From Ferruginibacter sp. (GTDB lineage: Bacteria > Bacteroidota > Bacteroidia > Chitinophagales > Chitinophagaceae), in the NCBI GenBank assembly GCA_025362765.1, contig JANYFI010000577.1, positions 1 to 6,068 of the forward strand: a DNA stretch of 6,068 nucleotides, in the 5' to 3' direction. Below are positions 1-5,771 of this stretch, piece after piece (within the stretch, counting starts at the first letter, position 1; every line of letters starts with the position of its first letter). A program made the translations under genes and the position numbers. The notes beneath the pieces are model-generated. The model had not been told where the DNA came from. It saw only the letters and a list, made by a program, of their open reading frames with translations, and ran no database searches.

Positions 1-144
1 CTTGGTTTTTATTACGATCTGAAAAAAATAGCCGTAAGGGAAGAAGAAAATTTTGGCCTGGAAATAAGTAATGTTTGGGTAGAAAAATATCCGTTGCTAG
101 TATCACCCGTAAAAAATATTTTATTAAAAAGACAAACAGACTAA
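1..144 (+). CDS. C-terminal end of an unidentified upstream gene (partial)
   Basis: Frame 1 is open from the first base to a TAA at 142-144, while the other two forward frames hit stops early. That leaves 47 residues beginning LGFYYDLKKIAVREEE and ending NILLKRQTD. I do not recognise the family. The tail is mixed hydrophobic and basic, with no membrane segment, and it does not end in an aromatic residue as an outer-membrane barrel would. It does not look like the end of KdpC either. The stop lies only 7 bases before the next start, so it is probably co-transcribed with the KdpD-like gene. That it belongs to a kdp operon is inference from this neighbour only. Confidence 0.6.
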   Translation, partial: LGFYYDLKKIAVREEENFGLEISNVWVEKYPLLVSPVKNILLKRQTD

Positions 145-151
145 AATATTT

Positions 152-1279
152 ATGCCGGAAGAAAATAAAAAAAGTGCAGAACATTTTCTTGATCTCATTA
201 GAAAATCAAGAAGAGGTAAGTTTAAAATTTATGTAGGCATGAGTGCCGGCGTAGGTAAAACTTACCGCATGTTGCAGGAGGCCCAAACCCTGTTGCGCAA
301 CGGTGTGGATGTTAAAATAGGTTACATAGAAACCCATAACCGCAAAGAGACACACGATTTACTGGAAGGATTACCGGTAATACCCAGGCGAAAATTATTT
401 TATAAGGGCAAAGAGCTGGAAGAGTTTGATGTGCAGGCGGTGATCAACCTGCATCCGGAAATAGTAATAGTAGATGAATTGGCGCACAGCAATATTGAAG
501 GCAGCAAAAATGAAAAACGCTGGCAGGATGTGATTGAGATTTTAGATGCTGGCATTAATGTGATCAGTGCGGTAAACATTCAGCACATTGAAAGCCTGCA
601 CGCTGATGTAAAATCCATTACCGGTGTGGATGTTGCAGAACGCATACCCGACAGCGTATTGGGGCAGGCGGATGAAGTGGTAAACATCGACCTTACCGCC
701 GATGAATTAATAACAAGACTGAAAGAAGGCAAAATTTATACACCCGATAAAATAGAAGTATCGTTAAAAAACTTCTTTCAAAGCGAACGCATTCTGCAGT
801 TGCGGGAACTGGCATTGAAAGAAGTTGCCAGCCAGGTAGAAAGAAAAATTCAAACGGAACTTCCACGCAATACTCATTTAAAAACAGAACGGTTTTTAGC
901 CTGCATCAGCAGTAACCATGAAATAGCAAAAAAGGTAATTCGCAAAACAGCCAGGCTGGCTGCTTATTACAACAGCAAATGGTACGTACTTTACGTGCAA
1001 ACCCCCAAAGAAGCCGGAGACAAAATTGGCCTTGCTGCCCAACGGCATTTGATTAACAATTTTAAACTAGCCACTGAACTGGGCGCAGAAATCATTAAAG
1101 TAAAAAATAAGAACATCGCAAAAGGTATTTTGGAAGCAAGTGCGGCACACGAAGTTACCACCGTCTGCATAGGTAAACCACACCTTACTTTATTTAACGT
1201 AATTATCAGCACTCCGGTATTTAAGCAATTGCTTAATAAGTTATCGGAATCAGATATTGACATTGTAATTTTATCATAA
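152..1279 (+). CDS. kdpD: Short KdpD-type sensor protein (KdpD N-terminal domain + Usp domain, no kinase)
   Basis: A 375-residue cytoplasmic protein matching only the N-terminal sensing half of KdpD, which in E. coli is about 890 residues and continues into four membrane helices, GAF and kinase. Residues 20-230 are the KdpD domain, with Walker A GMSAGVGKT at 29-37, ETHNRKET at 60-67, the Walker B-like stretch IVIVDELAH at 104-112, KRWQDV at 122-127 and NIQHIESL at 142-149. Residues about 246-375 are a Usp-type fold lacking the GxxG ATP loop of free-standing Usp proteins. In the family this half senses K+ status and ATP and, in some bacteria, c-di-AMP. Here it must pass its signal to another polypeptide, most likely the kinase encoded next, whose ATG overlaps its stop by one base. 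No Shine-Dalgarno precedes the ATG. Truncation by frameshift is unlikely, because the downstream protein starts with its own membrane segment and is not KdpD-like at its N-terminus. Confidence 0.92.
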   Translation: MPEENKKSAEHFLDLIRKSRRGKFKIYVGMSAGVGKTYRMLQEAQTLLRNGVDVKIGYIETHNRKETHDLLEGLPVIPRRKLFYKGKELEEFDVQAVINLHPEIVIVDELAHSNIEGSKNEKRWQDVIEILDAGINVISAVNIQHIESLHADVKSITGVDVAERIPDSVLGQADEVVNIDLTADELITRLKEGKIYTPDKIEVSLKNFFQSERILQLRELALKEVASQVERKIQTELPRNTHLKTERFLACISSNHEIAKKVIRKTARLAAYYNSKWYVLYVQTPKEAGDKIGLAAQRHLINNFKLATELGAEIIKVKNKNIAKGILEASAAHEVTTVCIGKPHLTLFNVIISTPVFKQLLNKLSESDIDIVILS

Positions 1280-2967
1280 TGAAATTAAAAACGAAATTAT
1301 CTCTTGGCCTGTCATTTCTTTTTGCAGTAATACTGGCTTTTGGTATCCTTGGATTTTTTTATATTAACCGTTTAAGCAATGATGCGGCACAGGTATTAAA
1401 AAACAATCATGAGTCGCTGGTATACTCCAATAATATGCTGAAGGCGCTCGAAGAAATTCCAGGCAAAAAAGATGCCTTTCAGTTGTTTAATGATAACCTT
1501 CAAAAACAGGAAACCAATATTACAGAACCCGGGGAAAAGGAAAGTACGGATGAATTAAGAAAAAACTTTACCCAGCTGATGGCTAATCCGAAAGATTCTT
1601 CCAACTACCCGCAATTACGACAGTCACTACAAGTGATCAACGACCTGAATCAAAATGCCATTCTTAAAAAAAACGCAGTAGCTCAAAAAACTGCTGAAGA
1701 TGCCCGTTTTTGGCTCACGATCATATTTACGATACTGATAATTTTAAGCATCACTTTTATTTACAATTTCCCGGCCATCATTTCAGACCCGGTTACCAAA
1801 TTGTCACAGGGTATCAGGGAGATTGCCAACAAAAATTATAATCAAAGAATTTACCTGGAACAAAAAGATGAATTTGGCGACCTGGCCAATGCCTTTAACA
1901 GCATGGCTGAAAAATTAGATGAGTATGAACACAGCAACCTGGCAAAAATAAAATTTGAAAAAAGCAGGATTGAAACTATCATTAACCAGATGAAAGACGG
2001 CATTATAGGCATGGATGAAAGGAAACATATTTTGTTTGCAAATGCGGTGGCTGAAAAAATACTGGGCGTAAAAGAAAGTGATATTGCCGGTAAATACGCC
2101 GCTGATATTGCCATACAAAATGACCTGATGCGCACTTTGTTAAAGGAAGAAACCAAAAAAGAATTGAAAATTTACGCAGATGAAAAGGAAAGTTTTTTTA
2201 GCAAAGATGTGATCAATGTTACGGTCAATGATACCGTGATTGGCCAGGTAATCGTGTTGCGCAACATTACACCGTATCACGAATTGAACGAAGCAAAAAC
2301 AAATTTTATCGCGACAGTCTCGCACGAATTAAAAACCCCCATAGCAGCCATACGCATGAGTTTGCAATTGCTGGATAACAGGCAAACAGGTGAAGTAAAT
2401 AATGAGCAGCAATTATTACTGGACAGTATTAAGGACGACACCAACCGCCTGTTAAAAATAACAGGTGAATTATTAAACATGACGCAGGTTGACAGCGGAA
2501 AGATACAACTGAGTGTAATTGCAAGCGATGCCGGGGAAATACTGCAGTATGCCATCAATGCCAATAAAACCGCAGCCGAACAAAAAAATATTCAGCTGAC
2601 TGTTTCAATCGAAGGGCAGCTTCCCCCTGTGCTGGCCGATAGCGAAAAAACTGCCTGGGTGCTGACTAACTTATTATCGAACGCCATTCGCTATTCTCAT
2701 GACAATGCAGTGGTTTACGCAAGTATACATTCAAAAGATAATAAAATTTTATTCACTGTAAAAGACAACGGTCAGGGCATTGCGCCAGAATACAAATCGA
2801 AGATATTTGACCGGTATTTCAGGGTGCCTGGAACCCATAAAGAAGGCACTGGCCTGGGCCTATCTATCTGCAAAGAATTTATTGAAGCACAGGGCGGTCA
2901 GATATTAGTGGAAAGTGATTATGGTGCTGGCAGCAGTTTCGTGGTGGTATTGAATACCCTTTGCTAG
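1279..2967 (+). CDS. Membrane sensor histidine kinase, HAMP-PAS-HisKA-HATPase
   Basis: A 562-residue inner-membrane kinase. Visible in order: TM1 at about 8-29; a periplasmic, mostly helical region of about 115 residues (30-143) rich in N, Q and K; TM2 at about 144-167; HAMP at about 165-217 (DPVTKLSQGI, DEFGDLANAFNSM); PAS at about 228-335 (IINQMKDGIIGMDE); HisKA with phospho-acceptor His349 in FIATVSHELKTP; then the ATPase with N box NLLSNAIRYS (464-473), G1 DNGQG (496-500), the F box FDRYF (510-514) and G2 GTGLGLS (523-529). All catalytic motifs are intact, so it should autophosphorylate. It starts at the ATG that shares its A with the preceding TAA, which suggests translational coupling to the KdpD-like protein. 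It lacks the DUF4118 four-helix membrane domain and GAF of classical KdpD and resembles a generic envelope-sensing kinase. Its response regulator is not in the window. The partnership with the KdpD-like protein is inferred from the overlap and from known split-KdpD loci. Confidence 0.93.
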   Translation: MKLKTKLSLGLSFLFAVILAFGILGFFYINRLSNDAAQVLKNNHESLVYSNNMLKALEEIPGKKDAFQLFNDNLQKQETNITEPGEKESTDELRKNFTQLMANPKDSSNYPQLRQSLQVINDLNQNAILKKNAVAQKTAEDARFWLTIIFTILIILSITFIYNFPAIISDPVTKLSQGIREIANKNYNQRIYLEQKDEFGDLANAFNSMAEKLDEYEHSNLAKIKFEKSRIETIINQMKDGIIGMDERKHILFANAVAEKILGVKESDIAGKYAADIAIQNDLMRTLLKEETKKELKIYADEKESFFSKDVINVTVNDTVIGQVIVLRNITPYHELNEAKTNFIATVSHELKTPIAAIRMSLQLLDNRQTGEVNNEQQLLLDSIKDDTNRLLKITGELLNMTQVDSGKIQLSVIASDAGEILQYAINANKTAAEQKNIQLTVSIEGQLPPVLADSEKTAWVLTNLLSNAIRYSHDNAVVYASIHSKDNKILFTVKDNGQGIAPEYKSKIFDRYFRVPGTHKEGTGLGLSICKEFIEAQGGQILVESDYGAGSSFVVVLNTLC

Positions 2968-3028
2968 CATGCAAATGTGTGCGACGTTTGGGTTATCCAA
3001 AAAAATATGCGACAAAAATAATCATGAC

Positions 3029-3061
3029 TTGTTAAAGAATATATTACTCACCATATCTTTA
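3029..3061 (+). promoter_or_regulatory. Promoter of the peroxiredoxin gene
   Basis: A -33 element TTG (3029-3031, in TTGTTAAA) is followed after 22 bases by TATCTTTA (3054-3061), which matches the Bacteroidota -7 consensus TAnnTTTG except for the last base. Transcription would begin near 3065-3068, leaving a leader of only about 10 bases before the ATG at 3078. That fits the absence of a Shine-Dalgarno sequence. The same -33/-7 spacing and flanks recur before the small secreted protein at 3666. Confidence 0.5.
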
Positions 3062-3077
3062 CAAATAAAAACTCAAC

Positions 3078-3548
3078 ATGGCCATTCAAATTGGACAGCA
3101 AGCCCCGGCTTTTACTTTATATGACAGTGAAAAAAATAAGGTAAGCCTGGCAGATTTTAAAGGCAAAAATGTTTTATTGTTATTTTTTCCGCAAGCTTTC
3201 ACAAGCGTATGTACGGCAGAGTTGTGTGCCACCAGGGACAACATTGCTGCTTATAATGATGCCAATGCACAGGTCTTCGGCGTTTCCGTAGATTCTATTT
3301 TTACGCTTAATAAATTTAAAGCGGAGCAAAGTTTAAACTTTCCATTATTAAGCGATTTTAATAAAGAAGTATCCACTGCTTATAATAGCATTTACACCGA
3401 CTGGATATTTGATATGAAAGGTGTAAGTAAGCGGTCTGCTTTTATCATTGACAAGGATGGTATCATTCAATATGCTGAGGTATTGGAAAGCGCAGGCGAG
3501 CAGCCGAATTTTGCCGCCATCAGGCAAACGCTGTCTACCCTTAACTAA
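3078..3548 (+). CDS. Peroxiredoxin, thiol-specific peroxidase (AhpE/BCP-like)
   Basis: A 156-residue cytosolic peroxiredoxin that reduces hydrogen peroxide or organic peroxides using a reactive cysteine. The thioredoxin-fold core is complete: an N-terminal strand with APAFTL, the active-site motif PxxxTxxC as P38-T42-C45, and the conserved arginine R119 in SKRSAFIID. C45 is the peroxidatic cysteine. C50 follows in a C-x4-C pattern like the BCP/PrxQ resolving cysteine, so an intramolecular disulfide is plausible. The overall sequence (FPQAFTSVCTAELCATRDN) looks like the AhpE-type branch, so the exact subclass is uncertain. The length is normal for the family. No dedicated reductase lies beside it, so a general thioredoxin probably recycles it. 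It is a single-gene unit, with its own promoter and a strong hairpin directly after the stop. The ATG at 3078 gives the expected short N-terminus. Confidence 0.93.
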   Translation: MAIQIGQQAPAFTLYDSEKNKVSLADFKGKNVLLLFFPQAFTSVCTAELCATRDNIAAYNDANAQVFGVSVDSIFTLNKFKAEQSLNFPLLSDFNKEVSTAYNSIYTDWIFDMKGVSKRSAFIIDKDGIIQYAEVLESAGEQPNFAAIRQTLSTLN

Positions 3549-3557
3549 GTCTATAAA

Positions 3558-3593
3558 AAAGGGTCAATAATCTTACATTATTATTGACCCTTT
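3558..3593 (+). terminator. Intrinsic terminator after the peroxiredoxin gene
   Basis: A perfect 14-bp inverted repeat, AAAGGGTCAATAAT (3558-3571) and ATTATTGACCCTTT (3580-3593), with an 8-base loop, begins 10 bases after the peroxiredoxin stop. Six A bases (3555-3560) overlap the 5' side. The run of T after the arm is short (TTT then C), so U-tract support on the plus strand is modest. Read from the minus strand, the arm is followed by six T, so the element could work in both directions. Confidence 0.8.
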
Positions 3594-3627
3594 CACAATA
3601 AGTGAACAGTTATTTTGTTTAAAGATG

Positions 3628-3660
3628 TTGTTAAATATTTACAGAATTTAACTATTTTTA
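3628..3660 (+). promoter_or_regulatory. Promoter candidate for the small T9SS-domain protein
   Basis: TTG (3628-3630, in TTGTTAAA), a 22-base spacer and TATTTTTA (3653-3660) repeat the layout of the peroxiredoxin promoter exactly, including the eight-base TTGTTAAA and the C after the -7 box. The -7 box ends only 5 bases before the presumed CTG start at 3666, so the transcript would be leaderless or nearly so. If that is not tolerated, transcription must start further upstream. The shorter match TATTTTG at 3611-3617 is one poor alternative. Confidence 0.4.
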
Positions 3661-3665
3661 CCTAA

Positions 3666-4010
3666 CTGAAACAATTTATAATTATATCAATCACTTTATT
3701 TGGATTAATTTTTACTTCTTTTGCTCAAAATAAAATCGCAGGTTATAACAGCGATTCATCTGCAAAGCTGATAAAATATTTCCCAAATCCTGCCACTACG
3801 GCAATTAACTTCGAATTTATAAGAGGTTATGATAAGTCGTACACCCTTATGCTGTTTAATTTTATGGGTAAAAAAGTCATGGAAGTGACCGCGTTAAATC
3901 AGTTAACTAATATTTCTTTAAATGGCTTTTATCGTGGAGTATACATTTTCCGTCTAAGCGATAAAAATGGTAATGTTATAGATTCAGGTAAATTTCAGGT
4001 AATTCGATAA
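3666..4010 (+). CDS. Miniature secreted protein: signal peptide plus T9SS type A sorting domain, CTG start
   Basis: An open frame of 114 codons ends at TAA 4008-4010. In-frame TAA at 3663-3665 directly precedes CTG, and no ATG, GTG or TTG occurs until codon 62. Reading CTG as Met gives a textbook signal peptide, (M)KQFIIISITLFGLIFTSFA, cleaved before Q21. The mature protein has only about 17 residues (QNKIAGYNSDSSAKLIK) before a sorting-domain sequence: YFPNPATTAINFEF (38-51), LMLFNFMGKKVMEV (61-74), GFYRGVYIFRL (87-97) and the terminal GKFQVIR (108-114). These match the PNPA, GxY and C-terminal lysine-containing motifs of T9SS type A domains (Por_Secre_tail). Such domains normally end large secreted proteins and direct them across the outer membrane, where PorU removes them. 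Here there is almost no cargo. Possible readings are a carrier for a short secreted peptide, a free sorting-domain protein, or a remnant of a larger gene that lost its middle and its ATG. The domain call is firm; the start is inferred. Confidence 0.8.
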   Translation: MKQFIIISITLFGLIFTSFAQNKIAGYNSDSSAKLIKYFPNPATTAINFEFIRGYDKSYTLMLFNFMGKKVMEVTALNQLTNISLNGFYRGVYIFRLSDKNGNVIDSGKFQVIR

Positions 4011-4187
4011 CCTGTTTACTTTGCTGCAAAAATTATGTCCCCTTTTTTTTCTTATTTTTCTAATTGTCATACACAATTATTTCTCATTTTAAATTACCGG
4101 GTATCGCCTGTAGTAATCGTAATACTTTGTAGCCCTAAAATTCCATTTTTTTCTTATACTTTTTTAATTAAATAAGAATTTTAGCGA

Positions 4188-4225
4188 AATCGTAACTTTA
4201 CGTATAATGTAATCGTATATTTACG
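4188..4225. repeat. Pair of 15-base direct repeats, each with an internal dyad
   Basis: AATCGTAACTTTACG (4188-4202) and AATCGTATATTTACG (4211-4225) agree at 13 of 15 positions and start 23 bases apart, about two helical turns. Each contains an inverted repeat, CGTAA-CT-TTACG in the first and CGTA-TATT-TACG in the second. Each also holds a TAnnTTTA box (4193-4200 and 4216-4223) like the -7 boxes seen upstream, but no TTG lies at -33 distance. They could be operator half-sites, promoter remnants or chance AT-rich similarity. Confidence 0.5.
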
Positions 4226-4256
4226 AAAGTTTTTCATAGGATATTGGATAAAAAAC

Positions 4257-4280
4257 GAGGTGGGATGTCTATCCCGCCTC
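4257..4280 (-). terminator. Intrinsic terminator for the methyltransferase gene
   Basis: GAGGTGGGAT (4257-4266) pairs with ATCCCGCCTC (4271-4280) over 10 bp with one G-U type pair and a four-base loop. On the minus strand the hairpin is followed by CG and six T (complement of A 4250-4255), a classic intrinsic terminator. It lies about 130 bases beyond the minus-strand stop at 4410-4412, giving a long 3' untranslated region. On the plus strand the following TCTCTT is only weakly U-rich. Confidence 0.75.
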
Positions 4281-4409
4281 TCTCTTACACTTCCATTTAT
4301 TAAATTATACTATCGGTACCTTTCCAAATTTTAACCGATTTATATTTTTGTCTATACCTCATACATACTTATCAAAAAATCGATTCAAAATACTCCAACG
4401 TAAAATGCA

Positions 4410-5591
4410 CTATTGTACCTGTACAATTAAAAACTTTAAGTAGTGCGTATTATCCTGCCCTGGTATAATGGGATGATCTGCCGATTGGGCATTAAAAACT
4501 ACCTCCCGTATTTTTCTTTTGGCATCTTTAGCAGCCATTTGTATAATTTCTAAAAAAAGCGATGGCTGCACCAGGTTAGTACAACTGGATGTTACTAAAA
4601 ACCCTCCTGGTTTCACTAGTTTCATGCCCCTCAAATTAATTTCTTTATACCCCGCAACGGCCTTATCAATCGTACTCCTGCTTTTTGTAAACGACGGTGG
4701 ATCTAACAGCACAACATCCCATTGTTTTCCTTCCCTGCTATATTCCTTCAATATATCAAATGCATTCACACAGTTAAACCGGCAAACATTTTCAAGTTTA
4801 TTGAGTGCTGCATTTTTATTACACATATCAATTGCCCCCTGTGAAATGTCGAGCCCCAATACCGTCTTGGCACCATAATGCGCAGCCGTTACTTCAAATG
4901 AACCTGTATAACAAAAAACACCCAGTACATCGGCATCTTTTACAATGTGCTGAATAGCCCGGCGGTTATCCTGCTGGTCTAAAAAATAACCGGTTTTTTG
5001 CCCGTTAGCAATATCCACATTCATTTTAATCCCATTTTCGCTGATGACGATATTCGTATCAAATTCGGCCGACAAGAATCCCTTCTGTTGCTCCATGCCC
5101 TCCAATTCCCTTACTGGAACATCATTGCGTTCATAAATTCCCCTGGGAGAAAATATTTTTTCAAGCGCTTTTACAATGGCAGGTTTCCATATATCGATCC
5201 CAAGCGCAAGGGTTTGTATTACAAAGTAGTCGTTGAATTTGTCGATGATGAGTTGCGGCAGGTTATCGGCCTCACCAAAAACCAGGCGGCAATTTTCTGT
5301 ATAGCCAAGCTTTTGCCGATAGTTCCAGGCCGATTGTAAGGCGTTATAAAAAAAAGTTTCGTCAATAATGGTATCCTTGTCCCTGGTGAGTAACCTTACC
5401 ATTATCTGCGATTGGGGATTTACATATCCCTTACCGATAAATTTTTTATCGTGCGTAAAAACATTGACTACCTCCCCGGCTTTAGCGGCGGCATCCAGCG
5501 CTTTGCCCCTGTTTATTTCATTGGCAAAAACCCAGGGATGACCATTCTCCACGCGATTACCTGCATTTTTATTTAAAAAAAGACTTTTCAT
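4410..5591 (-). CDS. rlmI: RlmI-family class I SAM-dependent 23S rRNA (cytosine-5) methyltransferase
   Basis: A 393-residue protein, close to the 396 of E. coli RlmI, which makes m5C1962 in 23S rRNA. Residues 1-75 form a PUA RNA-binding domain (GHPWVFANEI, KFIGKGYVNPQSQIMVRLL). A central RlmI-type domain follows (RLVFGEADNLPQLIIDKF, 102-119), with the family signature GQKTGYFLDQQDNR at 197-210. The Rossmann fold shows SAM motif I VLGVFCYTGSFEVTA (222-236), an acidic motif II in VLGLDIS (244-250), motif IV LDPPSF (296-301) and motif VI TSSCTN (334-339), whose C337 is the expected catalytic nucleophile. In E. coli-type members the cysteine is followed by histidines, whereas here it is followed by T-N-L. 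The C-terminal DHPIIPG...YLK segment is typical. The ATG at 5589-5591 gives the full PUA start. The gene stands alone, transcribed away from grpE and towards a terminator at 4257-4280. The exact target base is inferred from family membership, so the symbol is by homology. Confidence 0.88.
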   Translation of the reverse strand: MKSLFLNKNAGNRVENGHPWVFANEINRGKALDAAAKAGEVVNVFTHDKKFIGKGYVNPQSQIMVRLLTRDKDTIIDETFFYNALQSAWNYRQKLGYTENCRLVFGEADNLPQLIIDKFNDYFVIQTLALGIDIWKPAIVKALEKIFSPRGIYERNDVPVRELEGMEQQKGFLSAEFDTNIVISENGIKMNVDIANGQKTGYFLDQQDNRRAIQHIVKDADVLGVFCYTGSFEVTAAHYGAKTVLGLDISQGAIDMCNKNAALNKLENVCRFNCVNAFDILKEYSREGKQWDVVLLDPPSFTKSRSTIDKAVAGYKEINLRGMKLVKPGGFLVTSSCTNLVQPSLFLEIIQMAAKDAKRKIREVVFNAQSADHPIIPGQDNTHYLKFLIVQVQ

Positions 5592-5660
5592 ATATTAATT
5601 TTTAAATTTATAATGGCAGTTTATGACGACTCTATTTATTAACCTGTATTTACAAAACCG

Positions 5661-5668
5661 CAAAGGTA
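5661..5668 (-). promoter_or_regulatory. -7 box of the methyltransferase promoter
   Basis: CAAAGGTA on the plus strand reads TACCTTTG on the minus strand, a perfect match to TAnnTTTG, and it is followed by CGG. Transcription would start near 5655, giving a leader of roughly 65 bases before the ATG at 5591. I see no clear TTG at the right distance upstream, so the -33 element is weak or absent. Confidence 0.5.
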
Positions 5669-5741
5669 ACTTTAACTATTTCCTCCGGATCATATTTGCC
5701 GTAATCCGCAAAATTATTGTCAATTTGGCTGTAAATGGAGG

Positions 5742-5771
5742 TTGGCAAAATGTTTGACTATTGTACATTTG
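5742..5771 (+). promoter_or_regulatory. grpE promoter
   Basis: TTG (5742-5744) and a perfect TACATTTG box (5764-5771) are separated by 19 bases, a standard Bacteroidota housekeeping layout. Transcription would start near 5776, with a leader of nearly 60 bases to the ATG at 5834. No CIRCE element (TTAGCACTC-N9-GAGTGCTAA) is present, so HrcA control is not supported here. A 16-base dyad, TTGTACA-TT-TGCACAA (5761-5776, one mismatch), covers the -7 box and the likely start point. Confidence 0.6.

Larger units (their letters stand above)
4011..4409. other. Long AT-rich gap between convergent genes
   Basis: About 400 bases lie between the stops of the small T9SS-domain gene (+) and the methyltransferase gene (-). 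I see no convincing coding region. The longest forward frame, from ATG 4035 to TAA 4175, is 46 residues of low-complexity F, S, I and L codons in a pyrimidine-rich stretch and is probably chance. The gap contains a CCCC-T8 tract (4039-4050), three AATCGTA heptamers (4115, 4188, 4211), two of them within 15-base direct repeats, and a strong hairpin (4257-4280). It is longer than needed for two terminators, so an untranslated RNA cannot be excluded. Confidence 0.6.

Noticed and set aside
1260..1285. Possible frameshift joining the KdpD-like protein and the kinase into one KdpD
   Set aside because: The second protein begins with its own start, TM helix and periplasmic domain that classical KdpD does not have, and the first ends at the natural end of its Usp domain.
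2987..3001. Small inverted repeat TTTGG-GTTAT-CCAAA after the histidine kinase gene
   Set aside because: It is only a 5-bp stem, and it is followed by A rather than T on the coding strand, so it is not a credible terminator for the operon.
3996..4014. CAGGT...ACCTG inverted repeat across the stop of the small secreted protein, followed by TTTACTTTG
   Set aside because: A 5-bp stem with a 9-base loop and an interrupted T run is too weak to call a terminator.
4035..4175. A 46-residue forward open frame starting MSPFFSYFSN, preceded by TTACTTTGC
   Set aside because: Its composition follows the T-rich tract, with no recognisable domain or signal peptide. The promoter-like TTACTTTG misses the conserved A. 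A chance frame in AT-rich DNA is more likely.
4312..4339. ATCGGT...ACCGAT inverted repeat with a 16-base loop in the 3' region of the methyltransferase gene
   Set aside because: A six-base stem with a long loop is expected by chance at this length; no terminator or operator feature accompanies it.
4519..5339. Plus-strand open frames opposite the methyltransferase gene (for example 4519-4878 and 4998-5339)
   Set aside because: They are antisense shadows of a well-conserved minus-strand gene and show no domain signature of their own.
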